The notes under the pieces are model-generated. The model had not been told where the DNA came from, made no database searches, and saw only the letters and a program-made list of their open reading frames with translations. This document shows, one piece after another, positions 1 to 8,175 of a stretch of 42,187 nucleotides of DNA. The first letter of the stretch is position 1, and each line of letters opens with the position of its first letter. The position numbers were made by a program, and so were the translations under genes. The stretch is from NCBI GenBank assembly GCA_016200265.1, contig JACQFE010000076.1:1-42187 (forward strand), written 5' to 3'. This DNA is from Planctomycetota bacterium. GTDB taxonomy: Bacteria > Planctomycetota > Phycisphaerae > UBA1845.

Positions 1-2
1 AC

Positions 3-128
3 CTGGCGGAGTTCACCTATCGGGCCAATCGCCGATGGATCGAAGCCAGTCTCTTCGACCGCCTTATCGTCGCAGCACTCGACACCAAAGCCGTAACCTG
101 CAAAGAGTTAACCGCCGGAGCGACATAG
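3..128 (+). CDS. C-terminal end of an IS1595-like (ISXO2-type) transposase, cut by the window edge
   Basis: An open frame enters from the left edge and stops at TAG 126-128, giving 41 residues. It contains EFTYRANRRW followed by LFDRLIVAAL. This resembles the C-terminus of IS1595-family DDE transposases, where an E-F-x-[FY]-R-x-N-R-R segment precedes a [LF]-x-R-L-L helix. The recognition is by eye from a short tail, so family membership is an inference. The stop lies only 16 bases from the convergent pilT-like stop codon. No clear terminal inverted repeat can be picked out in that space. Confidence 0.5.
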   Translation: MAEFTYRANRRWIEASLFDRLIVAALDTKAVTCKELTAGAT

Positions 129-144
129 AGAATCAGGAAGGGAT

Positions 145-1278
145 TTATCCTTTTCGCGACCGACCCACCAGGCTTTGGGCGGTGGCTTTGATGCCGCGAA
201 CGGCCGAGGTGAGCGCTTCTCGATTGGGGGCAAGTTCCATGGCCGCGTCGTAATGAACTTTCTCGGCCAGAACGAGTTCGCAAAGTGACGTGGTAAAGGA
301 TCGCATGCCTTCGGACTCCGACTGGGCGATGATCGCCGGAAGGTCGCCGTCTTCCTCGTGGAGGATCTTGTCGCGGACAGTGGAATTGCGAAGAAGTACT
401 TCGGTGGCAGGATAGCGAGTGTTCGGCTCGATGCCGCCGATGAGCTTCTGACACATGATGGCCCTTAAGCTGTTGGAGAGTGATGATCGGATGAAGGAAT
501 GCTCCTCGCGCGGGAAGAACTCCAGAATGCGTGCGAAAGTCTGCTGTGCATCGGCGACGTGCAGCGAGCCGAGGACAAGGTGTCCAGTTTCGGCCGCCTG
601 CAATGCCGCCGTCATCGTCTCCCGGTCGCGCAGCTCGCCGATGAGAATGCAATCCGGATCCTGCCGGACCATGAATCGAAGCGCTTCCGAATAGCTGGGC
701 ACGTCGATGCCGATTTCGCGCTGCGAAATGATCGACTTCTTGGGATGAAACACGTATTCGATGGGGTCTTCGATGGTAATCAGGTGACAGCTTCGCGTTT
801 GGTTGATGTGCTCGAGCATGGCCGCAAGGGTGGAGCTTTTTCCCGAGCCTGTCACGCCGCTGATCAGAATCAATCCCTCGGACGCGTTTTGGATGACCTG
901 CTGATACACCGGCGGCAAGCCCAGGCTCTCAAAGCTCGGAATCGCGCTCTGCACGCGGCGGATGGAGGCGTGCGTCTCGCCAGTCGATCGAAACAGATTG
1001 ACGCGGTAACGGTCGCCGGTGGTGCCGCGGGTGGAGAAATCAAGATCGCCTTTTTGCTCGAATTCACCGCGACGCACCTGGGGAATCAAGTCCGCCAGCA
1101 TGGCCTCGACGTAGGCACTGTCCGGCAAGGGGGTCATGTTCAGCTTGCGAAGGTTGCCGACAATTCGGTAGCAGGGGGCGTACCCGACTTTAATGTGCAG
1201 ATCCGAAGCGTTGTGCTGCGTCATACCCGCGAGCAACTGCTCCATGGCTTCTTTGGGTGGAAGGATTCCCTCTTGCAC
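145..1278 (-). CDS. pilT: PilT-like type IV pilus retraction ATPase
   Basis: This is a hexameric secretion-type ATPase of the PilT/PilU group, expected to power pilin disassembly at the inner-membrane base of type IV pili. Counting from the chosen start, the motifs are Walker A GVTGSGKS (about 141-148), Asp box ITIEDPIEY (about 168), Walker B ILIGELRD (about 211) and His box GHLVLGSLHV (about 232). The length of 377 residues fits PilT. I chose GTG 1278 because GGAG lies 6 bases upstream. ATG 1245 is a shorter alternative, and the frame stays open to 1353 without a better start. No other pilus gene is visible here. PilT and PilU cannot be separated by eye. Confidence 0.9.
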   Translation of the reverse strand: MQEGILPPKEAMEQLLAGMTQHNASDLHIKVGYAPCYRIVGNLRKLNMTPLPDSAYVEAMLADLIPQVRRGEFEQKGDLDFSTRGTTGDRYRVNLFRSTGETHASIRRVQSAIPSFESLGLPPVYQQVIQNASEGLILISGVTGSGKSSTLAAMLEHINQTRSCHLITIEDPIEYVFHPKKSIISQREIGIDVPSYSEALRFMVRQDPDCILIGELRDRETMTAALQAAETGHLVLGSLHVADAQQTFARILEFFPREEHSFIRSSLSNSLRAIMCQKLIGGIEPNTRYPATEVLLRNSTVRDKILHEEDGDLPAIIAQSESEGMRSFTTSLCELVLAEKVHYDAAMELAPNREALTSAVRGIKATAQSLVGRSRKG

Positions 1279-1378
1279 GACACACTCCGTAAAGTCTGTA
1301 CGACTCCTGCGTATTGACGCCGGATTGAGCCGGAAAACGCCCGACGGGACCAATGGAATAATGAGCTAGGCGCAGGGG

Positions 1379-2122
1379 CTACTTGAAAATGCCGATCAAC
1401 CCCAGCGCCGCGGCCACCGCAGCCAGCGCCATCGCAGACCATGCGAAGATCATGAACCGGCGCGTCTGGTCCCGCATGATGACCGCGACCCGCTCCTCGC
1501 GTGAGGCCGTGTCCCAGCGGAGTTCCTGCAGCGCCTTCGCCGACGCACCCGTCGCATCGGCAAGCTGACTCAATCCCTTGTGACAACCGTCGAGCACGGT
1601 TGTGATTCGCTCATCGGACTGGCGCGACGCTTCGAGCCCTCGTCCGATGGACACCATCGTCTCCCGCTGCGCGTCCGCGATCCGCGGAAGCTGCGAGAGA
1701 TTTTCATCGATTCGTTTTGTGAAATCGGCAGTGCCGGCGAGGTTATCACGGATGCCGGAGAGGGCGTCTGTATGGGATCGCAGGATCGTTGGCATTTCAG
1801 CAAGCGATTCGGCCAATCGGTTCAACGAGCCGGCAATCTGCTCGGTCCGTTGGCCTTGCTGTTCAATATGCCGCCCGACCGACTCGACGAGCTGGGCAAC
1901 ACGAATATATTCCTCTTCGAGTCGCTGGACCTGGGCGGGCCTGCTCAGCCGCATCTTCGCACCACTCTCTGCGCCCACCATGATCCCGGTTTCCGTTGCA
2001 TTTGCATTGGCCGGTTCCAGGTCGGTGAGCAAGTCGCCTTCACCGTTTTGCCGACGCGCGGCGTTTCCGCTCGAAGGACGAAACCAGCCGCTCATCCGCT
2101 CCCAAAAGCCCCGTCGTTCCAT
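1379..2122 (-). CDS. Coiled-coil protein with a C-terminal membrane anchor, function unknown
   Basis: I do not recognise a named family. The 247-residue protein has a charged N-terminus with a Trp-rich patch (RGFWERMSGWF). A long heptad-like helical region follows, roughly residues 70-210, rich in Q, E, L and A. It ends in one hydrophobic segment of about 20 residues (FAWSAMALAAVAAALGLIGI). This is the layout of a tail-anchored, methyl-accepting-like or scaffold protein, but no HAMP or MCP signalling motif is obvious. ATG 2122 was chosen because GGAGG sits 5 bases upstream; GTG 2134 is also in frame. It lies 100 bases upstream of pilT in the same direction, so a role with the pilus motor is possible but only inferred. 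Confidence 0.75.
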   Translation of the reverse strand: MERRGFWERMSGWFRPSSGNAARRQNGEGDLLTDLEPANANATETGIMVGAESGAKMRLSRPAQVQRLEEEYIRVAQLVESVGRHIEQQGQRTEQIAGSLNRLAESLAEMPTILRSHTDALSGIRDNLAGTADFTKRIDENLSQLPRIADAQRETMVSIGRGLEASRQSDERITTVLDGCHKGLSQLADATGASAKALQELRWDTASREERVAVIMRDQTRRFMIFAWSAMALAAVAAALGLIGIFK

Positions 2123-2365
2123 AACCGCCTCCACTCTGACGGAAACCGCAGATCCGTCACACCCTCCCTGGTTTTCGCTTTCGTCCCCGACATCCCTGCA
2201 AGAACGAAAAAGAGGAATTCCCTAAACTCTGCCGTTTGCCAGTCCGGCCGACGGCAAGCCCCGCCGAATTCTAACTCACAGGGGGCAGGGCTTCAATTCG
2301 CCTGTGAATTATTCGCTTCAACTCGGTCGGGAACCAAGAAAACAATGGGGAGCGCTACGAAACGA

Positions 2366-2725
2366 CTATTTTTCAGTGGGGGAGATGATTCGAATTCGAG
2401 TAGGCTGAACGGTTACAAAACATCCTCGAATACTATCACCCTGGCTCTCGATAAGCCGGACAACGGCCTTGGCAATTTGGAACCGGGCCGCTACCCGATA
2501 TCGCAACAAGAGAATTCCTGCAGTTGCCCGCCGCTCCGCGTAGACCCATCGACCGAAATCCTTGTCTTCTGTGATCAAAACGCGTTTTTCCCGCACGGCA
2601 AGGTCAAGGACGTCTTCGTCCGGCGATCCGGATGCAATCAATGCGACTGGCAACACATCGTGACCGGCACCCTGCAATGCTCGAACGATCGCGAAGTCGC
2701 AACTTTCATCTGCGAGGAAGCGCAT
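2366..2725 (-). CDS. DUF5615 PIN-like protein, probable toxin of a toxin-antitoxin pair
   Basis: This 119-residue protein begins MRFLADESCDF and continues with an LITEDKDFGRW segment. These are the paired acidic motifs (LxDE near the start, T-x-D-x-D-F in the middle) of DUF5615 PIN-like nucleases. PIN folds bind metal through such Asp/Glu residues and usually cleave RNA; activity here is inferred. It starts 4 bases after the stop of the DUF433 gene, as expected for a two-gene toxin-antitoxin operon. The start is set by that spacing and by the N-terminal beta strand carrying the first acidic motif. Confidence 0.8.
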   Translation of the reverse strand: MRFLADESCDFAIVRALQGAGHDVLPVALIASGSPDEDVLDLAVREKRVLITEDKDFGRWVYAERRATAGILLLRYRVAARFQIAKAVVRLIESQGDSIRGCFVTVQPTRIRIISPTEK

Positions 2726-2729
2726 TTGG

Positions 2730-2984
2730 CTAAGAACCGGTTCGGCGTTTCGGTCGGACGTTCCCCACGATGACGTCTTCGTGCGCGAGCGTGTCAGCGG
2801 CATAGGATAATGCCGCTTGAATGTCTGCCCGGGTAAGGCGAGGATACGAATCGAGCAGATCCTCTTCGCACGCACCTTCGGAAAGTTTGCGAAGGATCAG
2901 TTCTACGGGTATGCGGGTGCCTCGGATCACGGGCTTTCCGAGCATGACTTTGGGATTCAATTCAACGCGGGTCGATTTGCGCAT
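2730..2984 (-). CDS. DUF433 protein, probable antitoxin
   Basis: This 84-residue protein has the DUF433 core GKPVIRGTRIPVELIL, followed by a helical region with LLDSYPRLTRADIQAAL. DUF433 proteins have a helix-turn-helix-like fold and are regularly found directly upstream of DUF5615 PIN-like genes, where they are taken to be antitoxins. ATG 2984 has AAGG 5 bases upstream; an in-frame GTG at 2990 is the alternative. It is the first gene of the pair. A second, divergent copy of the same gene arrangement lies at 40.9-41.5 kb. Confidence 0.82.
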   Translation of the reverse strand: MRKSTRVELNPKVMLGKPVIRGTRIPVELILRKLSEGACEEDLLDSYPRLTRADIQAALSYAADTLAHEDVIVGNVRPKRRTGS

Positions 2985-3308
2985 GGGCACCTTGCTTGTT
3001 CAATAGTAATAGTCAGCCGATCATACGATTGGCATGAAGATAATTCAAAGGGTGATCTTGCTCGGCCCGTCGAATTCCCTCGAATGGTCGACGTTCCTTC
3101 AGCCCGCCAAAGGAAAGGCGGAATAGCTCTGTTCCGAACAGGGTCTCTGGCAATTATCGGTCAGATTTCCGGCGAAATTGCGCCAAGTTGTAATTTCGTG
3201 TCATTCGGTGACATGGACATGGTGGCACGGCGATATTTTCCGGTTAATGTGGAAATCCGACGTGCGTACACAAGTGGAAACGGAACTGGAAGAAATGGAG
3301 ATTTTGCC
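2985..3308. other. Divergent intergenic region (324 bases)
   Basis: This stretch separates the leftward toxin-antitoxin pair from the rightward peptidase gene and should hold both promoters. The peptidase frame is open through most of it, but the encoded residues look non-coding in composition and precede an obvious lipoprotein signal, so I treat it as untranslated. I see no RNA gene, repeat or convincing promoter hexamers. Confidence 0.5.
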
Positions 3309-5405
3309 ATGATTTGGAAACACACACGCTTTGCAATTGGCATGTTGGTCATTGCGGCCACGGGGTGCCATCACAATGAGCACAAGACGGCGGAGAAGTC
3401 CGGCGCAGCGCCGTGCGGCGGCTGCGAAAAGACGGCGTCGTCGAAGGCCGGACCGGAGACGATCATTCCGCGCGAGACGCTTTTTGGGAACCCCGATCGC
3501 GCATCGCCACAAATTAGTCCCGACGGCACCAAGCTGGCGTTTCTCGCGCCTGTCAACGGCGTGCTGAATGTGTGGGTTGGACCATCGGACGATCCGTCGA
3601 AGGCGAAGGCCGTCACGAACGACACGAATCGCGGAATTCGACGCTATCAGTGGGCGTACACCAATCAGCACATTATTTATTTGCAGGACAAAGGCGGCGA
3701 CGAAAATTGGCGCGTCTTTGGCGTGGACTTGGCCAAGAACGAAACCAAAGATCTCACGCCAATAGAAGGCGTGGCCGCTCAGTTAATCGACGTGAGCCAC
3801 AAGTTCCCCGACGAGATTCTCGTGGGATTGAACGATCGCGATAAGAAAAACCACGACGTTCATCGGATCAACATTCGTACCGGCGACAAGAAGCTTGTGT
3901 TGCAAAACAACGAAGGCTTCACGGGATTCACGACGGATACGGATTACAACATTCGGTTTGTCGCCAAGCAAACACAAAATGGTGGCATGGAAATCCTGAA
4001 GCCGGCCGAAGGTGACAAATGGACGAACTTTATCACTATCGGCATGGAAGACGCGATGACCACGGCGCCGGAAGACGTCGACAAGACCGGCAAGGTTCTC
4101 TACATGCTCGACAGCCGCAATCGCAACACCGCGGCCCTCGCAATGCTCGACATCGCCACCGGCAAGGAAACGATCATCGGCGAGGATTCCAAGGCCGACG
4201 TCGGCGGCATCATGATTCATCCAACCGAACGGAATATACAGGCTTATTCAGTGAATTATCTGCGAAATGAGTGGCACGTCGTGGACCCATCGGTCAAGGG
4301 CGATTTTGAAAAACTACGCGGTGTGGCCGAAGGCGACTTCAGCATCGGCAGCCGCACGCTGGATGATAAGAAGTGGATCGTCGCCTATGTCATGGACAGC
4401 GGGCCGGTGCGTTACTACCTGTATGATCGCGGAACCAAGAACGCCAATTTCCTCTTCACGAACAATCAGCGTTTGGAAAAAGTGACGCTTGCGAAGATGA
4501 CGCCGACTGTCATCAAGTCGCGCGACAAGATGGACCTCGTTTCGTACCTGACGCTGCCAGCGACGGAGAAGGCGACGGGCAAGACGCCGCGTCCGAGTCA
4601 TCCGCTTCCGATGGTGCTCTTTGTTCACGGTGGACCGTGGGCGCGTGACGCGTGGGGCCTCAACGGCTCGCATCAGTGGCTCGCGAATCGCGGCTATGCG
4701 GTGCTGAGCGTGAACTATCGCGGCTCAACCGGCTTTGGCAAGAACTTCATCAACGCGGCGAACATGGAATGGGCCGCCAAGATGCACGATGATCTCATCG
4801 ACGCCGTGAACTGGGCGGTCAAAGAGAAGATCGCCGATCCAACGAAGGTCGCGATCATGGGCGGCAGCTACGGCGGATACGCGACGCTTGTGGGTCTGAC
4901 CTTTACGCCTGACACGTTCGCATGTGGAGTGGACATCGTCGGTCCATCGAACCTCGTCACCTTGCTCAATACGATTCCACCCTATTGGACTCCGATGATC
5001 GAAACCTTCACCAAGCGCGTGGGTGATCATCGAACCGAAGAAGGCAAGTCGATGCTCACGCAGCGCTCGCCGCTGACGTTCGCTGATCGCATCAAGAAGC
5101 CGCTTCTCATCGGCCAAGGCGCGAACGATCCGCGAGTGAAGCAGGCGGAGGCCGATCAGATCGTCAACGCCATGAAGAGCAAAAGCATCCCCGTGACGTA
5201 TGTGCTGTATCCTGACGAAGGGCACGGCTTTGCCCGTCCGGAAAACCGCATGAGCTTTAATGCCGTCGCAGAGGCGTTCCTGGCCGAGCACCTTGGCGGG
5301 AGGTACCAGCCGGTGGGCGGCGATTTCACGAATTCGACGATCAGCGTTCCGGCGGGCGCGTCGAACGTTCCCGGCCTCAGTGACGCGATTGCTACGAAAA
5401 AGTGA
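3309..5405 (+). CDS. S9-family prolyl oligopeptidase / acylaminoacyl-peptidase-like lipoprotein
   Basis: This is a serine peptidase of the alpha/beta-hydrolase type, 698 residues. An N-terminal beta-propeller region with Tol/DPP-like strands ([15 protein letters not shown] near residue 60) covers roughly 55-400, and the catalytic domain covers roughly 420-660. The triad is visible: nucleophile Ser520 in GGSYGGY, Asp607 in GANDPRV and His639 in EGHGF. The oxyanion region is [11 protein letters not shown] 3309 is chosen because it opens a signal with a lipobox-like AATGC (Cys20), suggesting a lipid-anchored extracytoplasmic enzyme that trims peptides. GGAG lies 8 bases upstream. A CGGC motif sits just after the signal. 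A strong terminator follows the stop. Confidence 0.9.
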   Translation: MIWKHTRFAIGMLVIAATGCHHNEHKTAEKSGAAPCGGCEKTASSKAGPETIIPRETLFGNPDRASPQISPDGTKLAFLAPVNGVLNVWVGPSDDPSKAKAVTNDTNRGIRRYQWAYTNQHIIYLQDKGGDENWRVFGVDLAKNETKDLTPIEGVAAQLIDVSHKFPDEILVGLNDRDKKNHDVHRINIRTGDKKLVLQNNEGFTGFTTDTDYNIRFVAKQTQNGGMEILKPAEGDKWTNFITIGMEDAMTTAPEDVDKTGKVLYMLDSRNRNTAALAMLDIATGKETIIGEDSKADVGGIMIHPTERNIQAYSVNYLRNEWHVVDPSVKGDFEKLRGVAEGDFSIGSRTLDDKKWIVAYVMDSGPVRYYLYDRGTKNANFLFTNNQRLEKVTLAKMTPTVIKSRDKMDLVSYLTLPATEKATGKTPRPSHPLPMVLFVHGGPWARDAWGLNGSHQWLANRGYAVLSVNYRGSTGFGKNFINAANMEWAAKMHDDLIDAVNWAVKEKIADPTKVAIMGGSYGGYATLVGLTFTPDTFACGVDIVGPSNLVTLLNTIPPYWTPMIETFTKRVGDHRTEEGKSMLTQRSPLTFADRIKKPLLIGQGANDPRVKQAEADQIVNAMKSKSIPVTYVLYPDEGHGFARPENRMSFNAVAEAFLAEHLGGRYQPVGGDFTNSTISVPAGASNVPGLSDAIATKK

Positions 5406-5441
5406 AACAATCTTCCGAGAATGAAAGGTTTGTAACCCCTT

Positions 5442-5477
5442 GGCCCCGCCGATTTCACGATGGCGGGGCCTTTATTT
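5442..5477 (+). terminator. Rho-independent terminator of the S9 peptidase gene
   Basis: GGCCCCGCC (5442-5450) pairs perfectly with GGCGGGGCC (5462-5470) across an 11-base loop and is followed at once by TTTATTT. It lies 36 bases after the peptidase stop codon. Confidence 0.9.
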
Positions 5478-5892
5478 CGCCACAACAACGGCACGGGCCT
5501 TGGAAATCCATTCAATTATCCGTTGACCCGCCAGTTACCGACCGATATATTCAGGTGTGGAGATGGGAGTCTCGGCGAGCGTGCGATTTTATCTGTGACG
5601 CCGAATCGTCGGAATCATTCGCCATTTTTCTTCATCCATCCTTCCGCCGCCATGCCGGCTTCTCTCCACGTCAGGGATCGATCCTGAAGTTCGGGTTCGA
5701 CTCCACCGTGACTTTTTCAAGTAGAGGGGCCCCAGGGAGAGCGTTTTCCGTTCGATCGAAGCATGAATGCGATTCGCCTTGCCGTGTATTTGCACGCGCG
5801 CTGTCGCAGGGAGTGGCGCAACACTTGCCGAAGGTGCTTCATGCGGCATTTGTTGACCATCGCCAAAGGGATCGAACTGAAGACGTCGAACA
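5478..5892. other. Intergenic region upstream of the kinase gene
   Basis: These 415 bases lie between the terminator and the kinase start. Short open frames exist on both strands but none has a recognisable protein, a ribosome-binding site or a conserved motif. The stretch should contain the kinase promoter; I see no clear hexamers, repeats or RNA structure. Confidence 0.5.
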
Positions 5893-6921
5893 ATGGCGGT
5901 TGAAATCCCGAATTATCGAATTATCGAGAAGCTGGGCGTGGGAGCTCAATCCCGCGTCTTTCGCGCTCGCTGCATGCGCGACGGCTCCGACTACACCGTC
6001 AAGATCGTCAAGATCATTAAGCCGGAAGACGCCGGCTTCGTCGACCTCCTTAAGGCCGAACACGCCATCGGTTCGGTTTTGAACCATCCGGTCATCCGAA
6101 AAATCTACGAACTCCGCTACATTCGTCGGCGGCTTCGTGTTCAAGGGGCCATTCTGTTCATGGAATACGTATCCGGTGGGCCGCTGGGATACCCGGATCG
6201 CCGCCGTGTGGATGAAATCTTGCGAATCTTCCTCGATGTGGCCCACGGGCTGCACGCCATGCACCAGGCCGGTTTTGTTCACGCGGATATGAAGCCAAAT
6301 AACATTCTAGTGAACGCGGACGGCACGGTGAAGCTCATTGATCTGGGTCAGAGCGCACGATTGAACGAATCGAAGGGCAAGGTGCAGGGCACGATCGACT
6401 ATATGGCCCCGGAGCAGGCGTCGCGCGGCAAGCTCGATGCTCGGACGGATGTATTCGGGTTTGGGGCGACGCTTCATCGCGTTTTGACCGGCAAGCCGGT
6501 GCAGACGGAAATGAATCAAACGGTCAATCTCGGCGCCCAAAACATGACCGTCAAGCGCTTGGAATACTCTCGCGAGAACGTTCTCGACCAGCTTCCGACG
6601 TCCGTTTCGAAATTCATCGAAGATTGCTGCCGAGCCGATCCTGCCCAGCGGATTGCCGACATGTCCGCGGTCGCCAGCCGGCTGGATCTCGTGCGAACTC
6701 TTCTGGGCCGAAGCTCAGGTGCAAACGGCGGGGCGACGAGCATTGCTCCCGCATCGCGCGAAACGGATGAAAAGCCCGCCGCGGCAAAGTCAGATTCAAA
6801 ATCCGCCTCGCGAGCCGCAATCACGCCTGATGATCCGGTGTCGGCCGGACTGGGGCTGCTCGAAGGCAGCGAACTCTTCGACACCGAGGATTCCGAACTC
6901 GACATCGACGAAGGAAGCTAA
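5893..6921 (+). CDS. Soluble Hanks-type serine/threonine protein kinase
   Basis: This 342-residue protein carries a full eukaryotic-like kinase domain at residues 8-270. It has glycine loop LGVGAQSRV, ATP-binding Lys37 (YTVKIVK), helix-C Glu56, catalytic loop HADMKPNN (Asp132), metal-binding DLG (150-152) and the APE motif in MAPEQ. HAD and DLG replace the usual HRD and DFG, so it is a non-RD kinase and may not need activation-loop phosphorylation. There is no transmembrane segment or sensor domain. A Ser/Ala/Lys-rich linker leads to an acidic tail rich in E, D and S, which may be a docking or autophosphorylation site. The next gene begins 48 bases later. Confidence 0.92.
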   Translation: MAVEIPNYRIIEKLGVGAQSRVFRARCMRDGSDYTVKIVKIIKPEDAGFVDLLKAEHAIGSVLNHPVIRKIYELRYIRRRLRVQGAILFMEYVSGGPLGYPDRRRVDEILRIFLDVAHGLHAMHQAGFVHADMKPNNILVNADGTVKLIDLGQSARLNESKGKVQGTIDYMAPEQASRGKLDARTDVFGFGATLHRVLTGKPVQTEMNQTVNLGAQNMTVKRLEYSRENVLDQLPTSVSKFIEDCCRADPAQRIADMSAVASRLDLVRTLLGRSSGANGGATSIAPASRETDEKPAAAKSDSKSASRAAITPDDPVSAGLGLLEGSELFDTEDSELDIDEGS

Positions 6922-6969
6922 ATCACATCGCTGTCGCGCGGGGTACGAATTTGATAAGATTCGTATTCC

Positions 6970-8175
6970 ATGGCAACACGAATCGTAGAAAAATCCAGCT
7001 GCGTCCAAATGCTCGACCTCAAGGCCGAATATGGTCTGATGCGCGAGCGGATTCGGGCCGTGGTGGACGAAGTCCTTGAAAGTCAGCATCACATCGGAGG
7101 GCCGGCGATCGCGAAGCTCGAAGAGGCGATCGCGAAGCGAATCGGCGTCGAGCACGCGATTGCGATTAGCAGTGGCACAGATGCACTTCTTTGCGCATTG
7201 ATGGCGATTGAAGTCGGCCCAGGCGATGAGGTCATCGTTCCGTCGTTCACGTTCTTTGCAACCGCGGGCGTGGTGCATCGGCTCGGCGCCAGCCCCAAGT
7301 TCGTGGACATCGATCCGGGCACGTTCAACATTGATCCGCGTGGAATTGAGGCCGCGATATCCAAGCGAACCAAGGCGATCATGCCCGTCCATCTGTTTGG
7401 GCAGTGCGCAGATATGAAAGCGATCAACACGATCGCGAAGAAGCACGGCGTGCGTGTGATCGAAGATGCTGCACAGGCGATCGGCGCGAAGCAGGATGGC
7501 AGGCACGCGGGAACTTTCGGTGATCTGGCGTGCCTTTCGTTCTATCCGACGAAAAATCTGGGCGGCTTTGGCGAAGGCGGCATGATCCTCACCAACAATG
7601 AGAAGTTGGGCACGCTCTGCAAGCAACTTCGCACGCACGGCGAATCGACGCGTTATCACCATGAGCGCGTCGGTGGAAATTTTCGGTTGGACACGATGAA
7701 GGCCGCGATCCTGCTGGTGAAGCTCGATTACCTTGACGAATTCACTCGACGACGGCGGCACAACGCGGCGAGATACGATGAGTTACTTGGCAAAGTTCAA
7801 AGTTCAAAGTTCGAAATTCAAAGAAAAGAGGCAACAGGGCAACAAGGCAATGAGGCAATAAGGCAACAAGGGGACGCACTTTCCACTCCATTCGTCGCTT
7901 CCGGCAACGTGCATGTTTACCATCAGTATTCAATTCTCTGCGACCGGCGCGACGAACTGGCCGCCTATTTACGCGATCGTGGAATCGGAACCGGCGTCTA
8001 TTATCCCGTTCCACTGCACCTGCAGAAGTGCTTTACGCATTTGGGTTACAAGCCAGGCTCGCTGCCCATCACCGAGCAGTCTTGTACGCGAATCCTGTCG
8101 CTGCCGTGTCATCCAATGCTGACCGAGGATGATTTGCAAAATGTGGCATCGTGCATCGCTGAGTTTCACAAATGA
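6970..8175 (+). CDS. DegT/DnrJ/EryC1/StrS-family PLP aminotransferase with a repeat-derived insertion
   Basis: These enzymes transaminate keto-sugar nucleotides for cell-surface polysaccharides or glycosylated products. The 401-residue protein shows the family landmarks: SSGTDAL near residue 67, PSFTFFATAG near 91, Asp166 in EDAAQ contacting the PLP ring nitrogen, and Schiff-base Lys195 in YPTKNLGGFGEGG. Residues about 275-302 are anomalous: they are encoded by AAAGTTC-type direct repeats and five tandem 8-base units, and lie between two conserved blocks (RRRHNAARYDELL and VHVYHQYSI). That segment is probably a surface loop. The stop codon overlaps the next start as ATGA, so the deiodinase-like gene is probably translationally coupled. 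Confidence 0.9.
   Translation: MATRIVEKSSCVQMLDLKAEYGLMRERIRAVVDEVLESQHHIGGPAIAKLEEAIAKRIGVEHAIAISSGTDALLCALMAIEVGPGDEVIVPSFTFFATAGVVHRLGASPKFVDIDPGTFNIDPRGIEAAISKRTKAIMPVHLFGQCADMKAINTIAKKHGVRVIEDAAQAIGAKQDGRHAGTFGDLACLSFYPTKNLGGFGEGGMILTNNEKLGTLCKQLRTHGESTRYHHERVGGNFRLDTMKAAILLVKLDYLDEFTRRRRHNAARYDELLGKVQSSKFEIQRKEATGQQGNEAIRQQGDALSTPFVASGNVHVYHQYSILCDRRDELAAYLRDRGIGTGVYYPVPLHLQKCFTHLGYKPGSLPITEQSCTRILSLPCHPMLTEDDLQNVASCIAEFHK
7792..7872. repeat. Repeat inside the aminotransferase gene: AAAGTTC repeats plus five 8-base tandem units
   Basis: Positions 7792-7822 hold direct repeats of AAAGTTC and AAATTC. Positions 7829-7868 hold five tandem units of the 8-mer AGGCAACA: AGGCAACA, GGGCAACA, AGGCAATG, AGGCAATA, AGGCAACA. 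Because 8 is not a multiple of 3, successive units are read in different frames, yet the gene stays open across the whole block. Confidence 0.85.

Noticed and set aside
499..1317. Plus-strand open frame of 272 residues
   Set aside because: It is antisense to the clearly recognised pilT-like gene and has no family motif.
1580..2773. Plus-strand open frame of 397 residues
   Set aside because: It runs antisense across the coiled-coil protein, a gap and the DUF5615 gene; composition and motifs favour the minus-strand genes.
7829..7868. Possible CRISPR-like array in the 8-base repeats
   Set aside because: Units are contiguous with no spacers and far too short for CRISPR repeats.
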